From: an uncultured Mobiluncus sp.
GTDB lineage: Bacteria; Actinomycetota; Actinomycetes; Actinomycetales; Actinomycetaceae
Direction of reading: 5' to 3'
Length of the DNA: 64,000 bases
Assembly: GCF_943914685.1 (NCBI RefSeq)
Contig: NZ_CALUCZ010000013.1
Location: 13,026-77,025, forward strand
How positions within the stretch are numbered: the stretch's first letter is position 1; each line of letters starts with the position of its first letter. The notes under the pieces were generated by a model that saw only the letters and a program-made list of their open reading frames with translations, had not been told where the DNA came from and did no database searches. Of the stretch, positions 50,072 to 58,584 are shown one piece after another. The translations under genes were made by a program, and so were the position numbers.

Positions 50072-51136
50072 CTAGCCTAGGGCGGCGATAAGCTGGTTCA
50101 ACACACTGATGCCGCCGTCAAAAGAGCCGGCTTGGGCGGCTATAGCGAGAGGTACCCGTTTGCCTTCACTGTTTTGGTACCAGCCCATTTGGCGCACCAG
50201 GTAGCCTCCGTTTACCCCCGGCCCCCAACCGCCCTTGAAAGTGGCGCCGGGCAGCCGGCCCATTCCCCAGCGCTGGCCACTGCTGACTTGCCCCATATTG
50301 GACACGACCGGACTCGAACCGTCCAAACAGGGTAGCTTCATCATGAACCCCACTTGGGACGCGGTAGTCCAAGGAGTTTGCCCGAAAATCGTGAACCCGG
50401 AACGCAGCCGCACGGACGGGACTGTAGTCGAGTTGTCCCCGGTTTGACGTAAAACTTGGGTGACTACCTGAGCCCGAGCGGCGTCACTTGGCCCCAAAGA
50501 CTGCCACAGTACCTCGGCGGCGCCGTTATCCGACTGGCGCAGAGCCGCCGACAGGGAACCAGCCATAGCCCCCGCCTTCCCGGCCTGGGAAACCGCCACA
50601 GAAACCGGAACTTTCGAGGTCGACCACGCGACCCACGCTTGTGCGGATCCGGCGGTTGCAATCTTTCCAGAGACCGGATCGAACCAGGCCACGGAAATGG
50701 TGGCTCCCGTGTCTCGGCCGACTTTTTCAAACGTCGCGCGCAATTCCTGGTTGCTGAGCCGCCCAGCCGCGGGAGACGTCAGCTCCACGCCATCACAAGC
50801 GCGGGGTGGCGAGGCTGGCTGGGGCCGGGTGGCAGAGGATTCGCTGGGATTCGCCCCCTCAGGCGAACCGGACGCAGAACCGCGCGGAGTTTTTTTCTGA
50901 GAATTAGCGTCTGACTTGGCAGAATCCCCCGGTCGCTGCGAGGTGGGGGAAGGACTGGACGAAGCGTTTACCTGAGGCTGACGAGCCAGCTGGGTAACGC
51001 CCACGGCTACCGCCCCTGCTACCAGCCCCCCGGCCAGCAAGGTTACCCCCAGCGCCACGAAACCGTGCCGCACCCGGCGCCGCTTCTCGCTGGCGGCATC
51101 GTAGTAGGGATTATTGTGTTTCGGAGTATGGGACAT
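50072..51136 (-). CDS. Membrane-anchored serine hydrolase, beta-lactamase/PBP-like fold
   Basis: A 354-residue protein with a cytoplasmic basic start, one membrane helix (about 25-50), a 65-residue Ser/Pro-rich spacer and an outer domain carrying the three active-site motifs of class A beta-lactamase-like enzymes: SxxK as Ser172-Thr-Ser-Lys175, SDN at 202-204 and KGG at 301-303. It could be a peptidoglycan-related hydrolase or a penicillin-interacting protein; the omega-loop Glu of a true beta-lactamase is not recognisable. It follows the DivIVA-domain gene by 15 bases on the same strand, hinting at a cell-envelope role. No clear ribosome site is seen. Confidence 0.72.
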   Translation of the reverse strand: MSHTPKHNNPYYDAASEKRRRVRHGFVALGVTLLAGGLVAGAVAVGVTQLARQPQVNASSSPSPTSQRPGDSAKSDANSQKKTPRGSASGSPEGANPSESSATRPQPASPPRACDGVELTSPAAGRLSNQELRATFEKVGRDTGATISVAWFDPVSGKIATAGSAQAWVAWSTSKVPVSVAVSQAGKAGAMAGSLSAALRQSDNGAAEVLWQSLGPSDAARAQVVTQVLRQTGDNSTTVPSVRLRSGFTIFGQTPWTTASQVGFMMKLPCLDGSSPVVSNMGQVSSGQRWGMGRLPGATFKGGWGPGVNGGYLVRQMGWYQNSEGKRVPLAIAAQAGSFDGGISVLNQLIAALG

Positions 51137-51151
51137 CAGACTGGCAAAATC

Positions 51152-53992
51152 TTAGATACGCGGAATGGTCAGATGCACCCCGTCAAAGTCCGAGGAAGCC
51201 GAGGTCACCGGGACTTCGCGCCCATCCGAGAGACGCACGAAGACCTGATCGTCCGCCCCGAGGGGTCGCGACGTGGCTACTGTCACCAGGTAACCCGTGG
51301 TAATCGACTTCCGGCGCTGCTGGGCTTCGAGTTTCGCAATCGAAGCCGGCTTGACCCGCGGACCGCCCTCGTCAAGGGCACCATACACGGACGTGAAAGT
51401 ATCCAAATTCGACCGATAACCAGCCAAGAAGTGCGGAATGAAACGTCCGTCCGGATCGACCTCAGCCAAAGGCTCTTCGCCTTGTAGCATGGGCCGAGGG
51501 TTGGAATCCTCCGGGAAAATCGGGGCCGGCTGACCCTTTGCGGATTCACTATCCTCAGATTGGGTATCGACCATCGGGATATCCGGCGCCGACTCAGGCA
51601 CCGATGCGGCATTCTGCGCCGCCAGTTCCTCCAGCCGTGACGCCGAAAGACGTTCCGTGGCTGTTTCTGCCGTAGCCTTTTCTGCCGGGGCCGGCTCGTT
51701 AGGCGCGCTCGCGGCGGGAATCTCGGTTGGCGGGACCGTCGCGTTACTGCGGGTAGGCGTCATCAGCACCCCCGGCACGTCAGCCAGTTTCGGCTCCGGT
51801 TGTGCCTGAGGAGCGGCCTGTTCGTGCTCGAGTTTCTCACGAATTTGGCCCAAATCCAGCCCCACTCCGGGGGTCGGCAGCGGGGGAGCCACCACATCGG
51901 TTAGCGGGGCTTTCGGAGGCTCACCCGGCGTCCCGTAATTCGGGGGAATCGCGGACAAATCGTTGACCGGGGTGGGGGCCGTTTCGAACTGGCCCATTTC
52001 TGCCGTTTCCAGCTTTGGCATCTGGAAAGTCGAAAGGCTGGGCTCAGCGGGGGCGGCGGGAGTCTCGCTGACCGGCTCCGGCTGTTCCGTGGCGGGCTCT
52101 GCCGGCGTTTCCATACCAGGAGCCGGATAGGTTGGAACGGGTTCATTGGCCGAGAAGCCCGGGGCGGCTGGCTGTTCAGGGGGCAGCGGTGCCGAGGCGT
52201 CGCCCCATTCACTAGGCGCCAAGCCCTCTGGCTGATAGAGGTTCGGTGTCTGCCAGGAACCAGCGAGAGCGCCGGGCTGCTCCTGTGTTCCGTAAGGCGA
52301 GGGGCTGTCCGCGGGTGATTCCGGTGCCGCATAAGGGGGTGGCGTCAAGTTGGCGAAAGGCTGGGCTGTCGACTCGGGGAAAGACTCCGGGGAATAGTAA
52401 CCGGCAGACTCCGCCGAAGCGGGGGACGCCGGGGTTTCCTCCGGGGTGGCGGGAGCGTAAAAATCCGCCTGCAAAGCCGCGGAATCAGCCTGGGTATCGG
52501 TCAAATCTGTCGGCAAAGCGGAGGAATCGTCCAAGGTGATTTCTTCTGGATAATCATCGTCCAGGGATTCTTCCAGGTCATAGGTCTTTTCCTCGTCAGC
52601 ATCGAAACTGGAATCGTAATCCGGGGCCGTTTCCGCGGGGGTCTCCTCATATCCGGCCGGGTACCCAGGCTGTTCATAGCCCTGAGCATAGTCTGACGGG
52701 GTTTCGTTTGGAGTTTGAGTTCCCAAGGGCGTGGCGGGGGTGACCGGCATCACCATCGTGGTGTCTTCCGGGAGATAGGCCTGGTTTTCTCCCTCAGCCT
52801 GCGGCGTATAGCCGTAGCTTTCCGGGGTCGCCATGTCGTAGGGTGAGCCGTACTCGGCTTGGGGGGAATAGCCTGGATATTGACCGGCATTTTCTTGATA
52901 ATCCGCGGGGTTAACGGCCATCGGCTGACCGTAAGCGTCATAACCGTAGGACTGGTAAGGGTCATATCCGGCTTCAGGATACGGTTGAGCAGCTGCCGCG
53001 TCTGTATATTCCGACTGCGAGGCAGTCTCGGGGTATTGCGGAACTTCACCCCATTCGTCACCACCCTCCGGGATAACGTCGGTCGGGGCAGTTTCGGCGC
53101 TGGACTCGACAGCCGGTTCTGCCACAGTCTCTGAGCTGGTGAGAGTCTCACTAGCAAATTCCTGTTCGGTGTCGCCCTCGGACGGGGACATATCCGCCTC
53201 CGGGGCCGGCGTCTCGGGGGCCGCTGACACCGGCGAGTTGAGCGGAGGAAAACTCGGGGAATCGATAGCACCTGTCCCGCCAAATTCGCCGTTTTCAGGC
53301 GAACTATCCCCGTAATCGGTGAACACCGCTTGTTCGAAAGAAACCTGCTGAACTGCGGGAATTGATCCGGTGGGAGTACCCAGAACGGAAGAACGCACCG
53401 CGGAATCCTCGCTGGGCGCAGGTTCGGCCTCGGCAAGAACAGACGGGGCGGAACCCGCGGTTTCTGGCGCGTTTTCCTCGACCGGAGCCGCGGTCGGAGT
53501 CTCTGCCGGTGCCTCGGTCGAAAGTTCAATCGGGGTTACGTTTTCCTCGCCAGCGGGCATGCCGTCGCTGGGCAGCTCGCCAGAGGCGGCGGCTTGTTCG
53601 GCGGCCTCGGCTTCCAGCGCTGCCCCGTCCACCTGTAATACCTGGTAGCGCTGGTCTGAAGGGGGGATGCCGTACAGCTTTTCGTATGCCTCCAAAGTGG
53701 CGGCGACTTGATCCAAGTAGTCGTCCACGGCGTCTTGGTCGTAGCCTACGCGCATCCGGGTGTAGTCGAAATCGACCTCGCGCACATCTCGGCCGCGGAC
53801 CGTGATATAAGCCAAATCCACCTCGGCTTCGGGCGCGGCATTTAGCGCTTCGTAATAGGAAAGGACGCGAACCACCTCATCGAGGTAGTCGTCAATCTGA
53901 TTCTGGTCGTACCCATCGCGGAACTTTGTCGCAGGGAACTGAGCCGAAAAGATATCTTCACTGGTCAGCAGCTGCGGGGCATCCTCGCTCAT
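51152..53992 (-). CDS. Large tandem DivIVA-domain protein
   Basis: A 946-residue cytoplasmic protein. The N-terminus holds two DivIVA-like units, FPATKFRDGYDQNQIDDYLDEV (part) near 18 and MRVGYDQDAVDDYLDQV near 76, each followed by a short helix. DivIVA-type segments bind curved membrane and mark poles or septa. About 700 residues rich in Pro, Glu, Ala, Tyr and Gln follow and are probably disordered. A compact C-terminal domain of about 95 residues ends the protein (GRFIPHFLAGY onward). It lacks the long coiled coil of Wag31. The ATG at 53992 has an AAAGGA site seven bases upstream; the frame opens 84 bases earlier without support. It heads a two-gene operon with the beta-lactamase-like gene. 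Confidence 0.75.
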   Translation of the reverse strand: MSEDAPQLLTSEDIFSAQFPATKFRDGYDQNQIDDYLDEVVRVLSYYEALNAAPEAEVDLAYITVRGRDVREVDFDYTRMRVGYDQDAVDDYLDQVAATLEAYEKLYGIPPSDQRYQVLQVDGAALEAEAAEQAAASGELPSDGMPAGEENVTPIELSTEAPAETPTAAPVEENAPETAGSAPSVLAEAEPAPSEDSAVRSSVLGTPTGSIPAVQQVSFEQAVFTDYGDSSPENGEFGGTGAIDSPSFPPLNSPVSAAPETPAPEADMSPSEGDTEQEFASETLTSSETVAEPAVESSAETAPTDVIPEGGDEWGEVPQYPETASQSEYTDAAAAQPYPEAGYDPYQSYGYDAYGQPMAVNPADYQENAGQYPGYSPQAEYGSPYDMATPESYGYTPQAEGENQAYLPEDTTMVMPVTPATPLGTQTPNETPSDYAQGYEQPGYPAGYEETPAETAPDYDSSFDADEEKTYDLEESLDDDYPEEITLDDSSALPTDLTDTQADSAALQADFYAPATPEETPASPASAESAGYYSPESFPESTAQPFANLTPPPYAAPESPADSPSPYGTQEQPGALAGSWQTPNLYQPEGLAPSEWGDASAPLPPEQPAAPGFSANEPVPTYPAPGMETPAEPATEQPEPVSETPAAPAEPSLSTFQMPKLETAEMGQFETAPTPVNDLSAIPPNYGTPGEPPKAPLTDVVAPPLPTPGVGLDLGQIREKLEHEQAAPQAQPEPKLADVPGVLMTPTRSNATVPPTEIPAASAPNEPAPAEKATAETATERLSASRLEELAAQNAASVPESAPDIPMVDTQSEDSESAKGQPAPIFPEDSNPRPMLQGEEPLAEVDPDGRFIPHFLAGYRSNLDTFTSVYGALDEGGPRVKPASIAKLEAQQRRKSITTGYLVTVATSRPLGADDQVFVRLSDGREVPVTSASSDFDGVHLTIPRI

Positions 53993-54170
53993 GTGCCGGT
54001 CCTTTCCATTCTGCATCTTCAGCAGCGCAGTCTGCCGCTCTGAAAGAGAGTCTGGCTTTGCGCATGCATACTTCAATAGGGAATTTTACCTGGAGTTGTG
54101 GGAAATCGTTGGCGATTAGGGAGTTTGGGGACGAATTGGACAGTTTTACGACACGCCAAAAGATTCTCGG

Positions 54171-54176
54171 TAGGAT
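54171..54176 (+). promoter_or_regulatory. Candidate -10 box for rpiB
   Basis: TAGGAT about 55 bases before the rpiB ATG, giving a leader of about 48 bases that contains the GAGGAAG ribosome site. Confidence 0.4.
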
Positions 54177-54231
54177 ATAAATGTTCTTGGCTGTGCCCGG
54201 GCGGGCCAGATTCGACACGAGAGGAAGAACT

Positions 54232-54681
54232 ATGCGCGTACACATCGGTACCGACCACGCTGGATTCGAGTTAAAACAGCACTTGGTTACGTGGCTGCGG
54301 GAACGCGGCTATGAAGTTGTCGACCACGGACCTGCCGCCTATGACCCTAATGACGACTACCCGGGCTTCTGCATCGCCTGTGCCCAGGGCGTGATGGAGG
54401 ACGCGGGTTCTTTGGGAATCGTGCTGGGTGGCTCGGGTAACGGCGAACAAATCGCCGCTAATAAGGTGCGCGGAATTCGCGCGGCGTTGGCTTGGAACGA
54501 AGACACCGCGAGCCTCGCCCGTCTGCATAACAATGCCAACGTGATTTCCCTGGGCGCCCGCCAGCATTCGGTTGAGGAATGCGAACGTTTTGTAGAAGTG
54601 TTCCTAACCACGGAATTTTCCGGCGAAGAGCGTCATTCTCGGCGCATCGGTCAGCTTAGCGATTACGAAACCCAGCGCTAA
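54232..54681 (+). CDS. rpiB: Ribose-5-phosphate isomerase B
   Basis: Interconverts ribose-5-phosphate and ribulose-5-phosphate in the pentose phosphate pathway. The 149-residue product has the GTDHAGFELK opening with phosphate-binding residues, and GGSGNGEQIAANKVRGIRAAL (in part) with Glu72, which takes the place of the catalytic Cys as in mycobacterial-type RpiB. The ATG at 54232 gives the normal MRVHIGTDHAG start with a GAGGAAG site nine bases upstream. It is divergent from the DivIVA-domain gene. Confidence 0.93.
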   Translation: MRVHIGTDHAGFELKQHLVTWLRERGYEVVDHGPAAYDPNDDYPGFCIACAQGVMEDAGSLGIVLGGSGNGEQIAANKVRGIRAALAWNEDTASLARLHNNANVISLGARQHSVEECERFVEVFLTTEFSGEERHSRRIGQLSDYETQR

Positions 54682-54761
54682 TTTAGGAGCTAGTTCTGCG
54701 TTTTCCCCTGAGTCCGGCACTTTTCTAGGGCGGGTTTGGCGCTTACGGCGCTATCAGCCGT

Positions 54762-57545
54762 TCAGAGCCGTTCCCACAGCCCCAGGGGTAGCCAAATCGG
54801 GTGAAACGCCTCGTTGGAGGCTTCGGGATCCAACAGCGCGTAAAAACCAAAGTCCAGGTCGCCATCTCCGTCAACGATGGTCAGCTCTGCCAGCCACAGA
54901 TTTTCCGAGATAACCTCGGGCGAGATGCCGGCACCGGCGGGCAGGTCAGCCTCGGTGGGTTGGGTGATGACGTGGAAATTGCGCTGGTGGCGGGCTTCCC
55001 CGACCGTTTCCATGAAGTCGTGGGCATCCCAGTAGGCGCCGAGTTGTTTGTCCCAGCCCGCTTCGGTAATCGGGGGGATTTCCGCCAGCAGTCGGGACAC
55101 TCCGCCCTGGTCAGAGCGCAGTTTCGTTTCCATTGCGGTAAGCCGCTCGAACTCGTCCCCGCCCAGCATATCGAGCCAGCTGAACAGTTCCCGGTGCAGT
55201 TCGGTGCCGAGTTTGGCGGGGTTGAGGCGGTAGTCAAAAGTTCCGTCGGAGCGTTCGCCAAAAGCCAGCTCTGTTTCGTCCTGCCCGCCAGCTGAAGTGG
55301 TGCCGTCCAGGTTTGCCGTTTTGCGCAGTTGTGGGTTTTCCAGGAATTTCCATTCATCCAACAGGGAGGAGTCGACCTTGTCGATGGTGTCGTTGAGCCA
55401 ATCCAGCACTTCGATAAAGCGTTCGGTTTTCAGGGGTTCGGGCACAATCTGGGTCAGCGCGCGCCACGCATCGGACAGGTAGCGCAGCAAGACCCCCTCG
55501 GAAAACTCGATTTTCAAGCTGGCCTCAAAAGCCTGGAAAGTCTGACCCGTTTCCACCATCTCGCGAATGATGGATTTCGGGGAAATGAAATATCCGCGCG
55601 CCCACGGGTTCGCTTTCTGATAGGTCGCAAAGGCGGCTTCCAGCTCCTGGCTCAAAGGCTTAGGGTAAGTCGTCCGCTCCAAGGCATTTTGCCGTTCGTC
55701 ATAATCCGCCCCACTCGCTTTCAGTTCCGCAAAGACCCGGTCTTTGGCGGCGCGTTCCTGGGCACGCAAGATAGCGTTGGGATCGTCTAAAACGGACTCC
55801 ACCACGGAAATAACATCGAGAGTGTCCCCGAACGCGCCCCCGGCAGCGGGCGCATCCGCGCTGGGAGAGCCCGTGTGATCCGTAAACGCCTGCAAATAGT
55901 CCAGGGCAAACGGTGCCAAGTCCTGATTCAGGGCGAACGTCTCGGGCAGGTCCGCCGTCAAAGTCCAGTTCCCGTGCTGCGGCCCGCCCGCCCCGGTGCC
56001 AGAATCAGCGCTGTCACCCCGACCGGGCTGCTTCCCGGAAATGACCCCGGAGTCCGCTAGGGATTCCAAGATGTGTTGCAGGGTGTCGGCAAAGGGATTG
56101 CGATCCTTCGCCGGTCCGGTGGCGCGTAGCACGTTGTGGTTGCGGTACACCAAAGTGTTGAGGTTTTCGGCCTGGTCGCCGGGCCTTTGCAAGGTGTTCA
56201 GCACCATCGCGTGCGTAATCTTCCACCGCGGCACCATCGCTTCGGGAGCGCTTTGCGCCAGACGGTTGAACGTCCCTTCCGTCCAGGACGTGCGGCCTTC
56301 CGGCGCTTTCTTTTTCTTGATTTTCTCAAGTTTCTTCGCGTCCCCGTCCGCGCGAGCGAGCGCGATAGCGTTGTCAATTTCCCACTCCGGGGCTTGTGCC
56401 ACCACGTACCCCACGGTGTCAAACCCGGCACGGCCCGCCCGTCCTGCAACCTGGTGGAACTCACGAGAATTCAGGTGACGTTCCTTGTTCCCATCAAACT
56501 TCACCAGGGAGGTCATGACGACGGTGCGGATGGGGACGTTGATGCCGACCCCGAGGGTGTCGGTTCCGGAAATGACTCGCAAAAGGCCGGCCTGTGCGAG
56601 TTTTTCGACCAGCCTGCGGTAGCGGGGCAGCATTCCCGCGTGGTGAATCCCGATGCCTTTCAGCAGCAATGGTTTCAAGGTTTTCCCAAAAGAGGAATGG
56701 AACTGTACGGTGTTTACCTGGTCTTTTAGCTGGGCGGCAGTGTCGGGGTCCAGACCCAAGCGCAAATCGAGGTTGGCGATTCGTTCGGCTTCTTCCACCG
56801 CGGCGCGTTGGCTGGGGTGCACCACGTAGGCCGGCAGTCGGTCTTGATTAGCCAGTCCCTGCAGGATTTTCTCCAGAGGCTCGGCCGCGTAGGACATTTC
56901 TAGCGGCACGGGACGCTTCGCGGAATCGAGGATCGCGACTTCACGCCCGGTGACTTCCCACAGGTTCTTTGCAAACCACGAGGTATCCCCCAAAGTGGCG
57001 CTCATCAGCACAAACCGAGTTTTCGTCAGAGTCAGCAGGGGAGCCTGCCACGCCCAGCCACGCTCCGGGTCAGCATAGTAGTGAAACTCGTCCATCACCA
57101 CGGTGTCGACGTTGAGGTCGTCGCCCCAGCGCAGCGCCTGATTTGCGAGGATTTCCGCCGTAGCACAGATAATCGGCGCATCGGCGTTGACCGAACCGTC
57201 GCTCGTAACCATACCCACGTTGGCGGCGCCAAACAGATCCACCAGGTCAAAGAACTTCTCGCTGACCAGCGCCTTTAAAGGTGCGGTGTAATAGGAAACG
57301 CCGCCCCGGGCTAGTGACCACAAAATCGCGGCCATCCCAATCAGCGACTTGCCCGAGCCGGTGGGAGTGGGAGCGATGAGGTGCTTATCCTCCAAAATCA
57401 GGCGCTCGGCAGCCTCCTGCTGGTGAGGATAAAGTGGGCGGCCGGTAGATTCGGCCCATTCCTGAAACGCCAGCAGGACCTCGACAGGGTCCGTGAGTGC
57501 GCCGCGATCCTCCAGGTCGTCCAGCAGTTGATTGAGAGCCTCCAT
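54762..57545 (-). CDS. Ski2-like DEAD/DEAH helicase with DUF3516-type C-terminus
   Basis: A 927-residue superfamily 2 helicase, probably acting on RNA. Motif I TPTGSGKS is at 60-67, II DEFH at 152-155, III SAT at 182-184 and VI HQVAGRAGRAGFD near 366-378. The long C-terminal part matches what I know of DUF3516 actinobacterial helicases. A Gly/Ser-rich, low-complexity loop lies near 500-525. The ATG overlaps the stop of the upstream FAH-family gene by one base (TGATG), so both are on one transcript. Substrate is unknown; mycobacterial relatives are poorly characterised. Confidence 0.88.
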   Translation of the reverse strand: MEALNQLLDDLEDRGALTDPVEVLLAFQEWAESTGRPLYPHQQEAAERLILEDKHLIAPTPTGSGKSLIGMAAILWSLARGGVSYYTAPLKALVSEKFFDLVDLFGAANVGMVTSDGSVNADAPIICATAEILANQALRWGDDLNVDTVVMDEFHYYADPERGWAWQAPLLTLTKTRFVLMSATLGDTSWFAKNLWEVTGREVAILDSAKRPVPLEMSYAAEPLEKILQGLANQDRLPAYVVHPSQRAAVEEAERIANLDLRLGLDPDTAAQLKDQVNTVQFHSSFGKTLKPLLLKGIGIHHAGMLPRYRRLVEKLAQAGLLRVISGTDTLGVGINVPIRTVVMTSLVKFDGNKERHLNSREFHQVAGRAGRAGFDTVGYVVAQAPEWEIDNAIALARADGDAKKLEKIKKKKAPEGRTSWTEGTFNRLAQSAPEAMVPRWKITHAMVLNTLQRPGDQAENLNTLVYRNHNVLRATGPAKDRNPFADTLQHILESLADSGVISGKQPGRGDSADSGTGAGGPQHGNWTLTADLPETFALNQDLAPFALDYLQAFTDHTGSPSADAPAAGGAFGDTLDVISVVESVLDDPNAILRAQERAAKDRVFAELKASGADYDERQNALERTTYPKPLSQELEAAFATYQKANPWARGYFISPKSIIREMVETGQTFQAFEASLKIEFSEGVLLRYLSDAWRALTQIVPEPLKTERFIEVLDWLNDTIDKVDSSLLDEWKFLENPQLRKTANLDGTTSAGGQDETELAFGERSDGTFDYRLNPAKLGTELHRELFSWLDMLGGDEFERLTAMETKLRSDQGGVSRLLAEIPPITEAGWDKQLGAYWDAHDFMETVGEARHQRNFHVITQPTEADLPAGAGISPEVISENLWLAELTIVDGDGDLDFGFYALLDPEASNEAFHPIWLPLGLWERL

Positions 57546-58327
57546 CAGCGGCGCACCGGGTTGCTCAGTTGTCCCAAGCCCTCGATTTCGCAGGTCACAG
57601 TACAGCCCGCGGTGAGTGGGCCGACCCCGGCAGGAGTGCCGGTGAGGATGACGTCACCGGGCAGCAGGGTCATGGCTTGGGAAATGTACGTCACCAGTTC
57701 GCCCACCGGGTGCATCATATTGGCGGTCGTGTCGTCTTGGCGGGCCTCGCCGTCCACTTCGCTGCGAATGCGCAGATTTTGCACGTCGAGGTCAGGATTG
57801 ACGGTAATCCAGGGTCCGAGCGGGCAAGCGGTGTCAAACCCTTTGGCGCGCGTCCACTGTTTATCGGTTTTCTGTGCATCGCGAGCGGAAACATCGTTGC
57901 CGATGGTGTAGCCGAACACGTAGTCTTTCCAGTTTTTGGGGTCAATGTCTTTCGCGACGTGCTTGATGACCACGCCGAGTTCTACTTCGTGATCGACATG
58001 GTTGGACCACTTCGGCAGGACAATCGGCGCGCCGGGGCCAATGACCGAGGTATTGGGTTTGATGAACAGAATCGGGGCATCAGGCACCGCCGAGCCGAAT
58101 TCACGGATGTGTTCCAGGTAGTTTTTTCCCACGCACACGACTTTCGAAGCGGGAATCACCGGTGCGACCAGGCGCACGTCCGCCAGTTGCAGGATTTGGC
58201 CGGTCGGAGTGATTTTGTCCGGGCTGTACAGGGGGTTTTCCGCCAAGACCGTAATCCGATCGTTGTCGTCCTCCATCACGCCAAAACCGTAGGTATCGTC
58301 GCCTTTATCAAAACGTATAACTCGCAT
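57545..58327 (-). CDS. Fumarylacetoacetate hydrolase family protein
   Basis: A 260-residue metal-dependent enzyme of the FAH superfamily, which includes C-C bond hydrolases, isomerases and oxaloacetate decarboxylases or tautomerases. Metal ligands are Glu114 and Glu116 in DHEVELGVV and Asp145 in GNDVSARD. The N-terminal capping domain and CVGKNYLEHIREF are typical. Placement beside gltX is common in actinobacteria, but the natural substrate is not established. The ATG is fixed by a TAAACT box six bases upstream (leaderless). Confidence 0.88.
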   Translation of the reverse strand: MRVIRFDKGDDTYGFGVMEDDNDRITVLAENPLYSPDKITPTGQILQLADVRLVAPVIPASKVVCVGKNYLEHIREFGSAVPDAPILFIKPNTSVIGPGAPIVLPKWSNHVDHEVELGVVIKHVAKDIDPKNWKDYVFGYTIGNDVSARDAQKTDKQWTRAKGFDTACPLGPWITVNPDLDVQNLRIRSEVDGEARQDDTTANMMHPVGELVTYISQAMTLLPGDVILTGTPAGVGPLTAGCTVTCEIEGLGQLSNPVRR

Positions 58328-58333
58328 GGGGTC

Positions 58334-58339
58334 AGTTTA
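58334..58339 (-). promoter_or_regulatory. -10 box of leaderless FAH-family transcript
   Basis: TAAACT on the minus strand ends six bases before the ATG at 58327. Confidence 0.6.
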
Positions 58340-58373
58340 TCAATCGCGGAACTCAGCGGATACTCACCGGGTT

Positions 58374-58447
58374 GCGGATAAAAGGTGGGATTTAGGCAGT
58401 AGCTGCCATTATTGGCAGCTATGACCTATATACCACCTTATAATCCC
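58374..58447. repeat. Nested inverted repeats between divergent FAH gene and gltX
   Basis: An inner stem TAGCTGCCA (58400-58408) / TGGCAGCTA (58413-58421) is enclosed by AAGGTGG (58382-58388) / CCACCTT (58433-58439) and flanking GGAT/ATCC bases. The whole can fold as one long hairpin. A further small stem GCCCCG/CGGGGC lies at 58519-58541. No gene lies in this 257-base interval. Confidence 0.5.
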
Positions 58448-58571
58448 CGCACACCCTGAAGCCTAGGTGGTTTCACGCCCGAACAATGCTGAAATTACGG
58501 TTATAGACACCAGGATTTGCCCCGGAACAGCGATTCGGGGCTGCTCTGAAAAAAGCTTTGAGGCGGGGATA

Positions 58572-58577
58572 TATGAT
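58572..58577 (+). promoter_or_regulatory. -10 box of leaderless gltX transcript
   Basis: TATGAT ends seven bases before the GTG at 58585. Confidence 0.55.
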
Positions 58578-58584
58578 TGACTCT

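Noticed and set aside
58328..58584. T-box riboswitch upstream of gltX
   Set aside because: The predicted gltX transcript is leaderless, and the structured element lies upstream of the -10 box. No conserved T-box sequence was seen.
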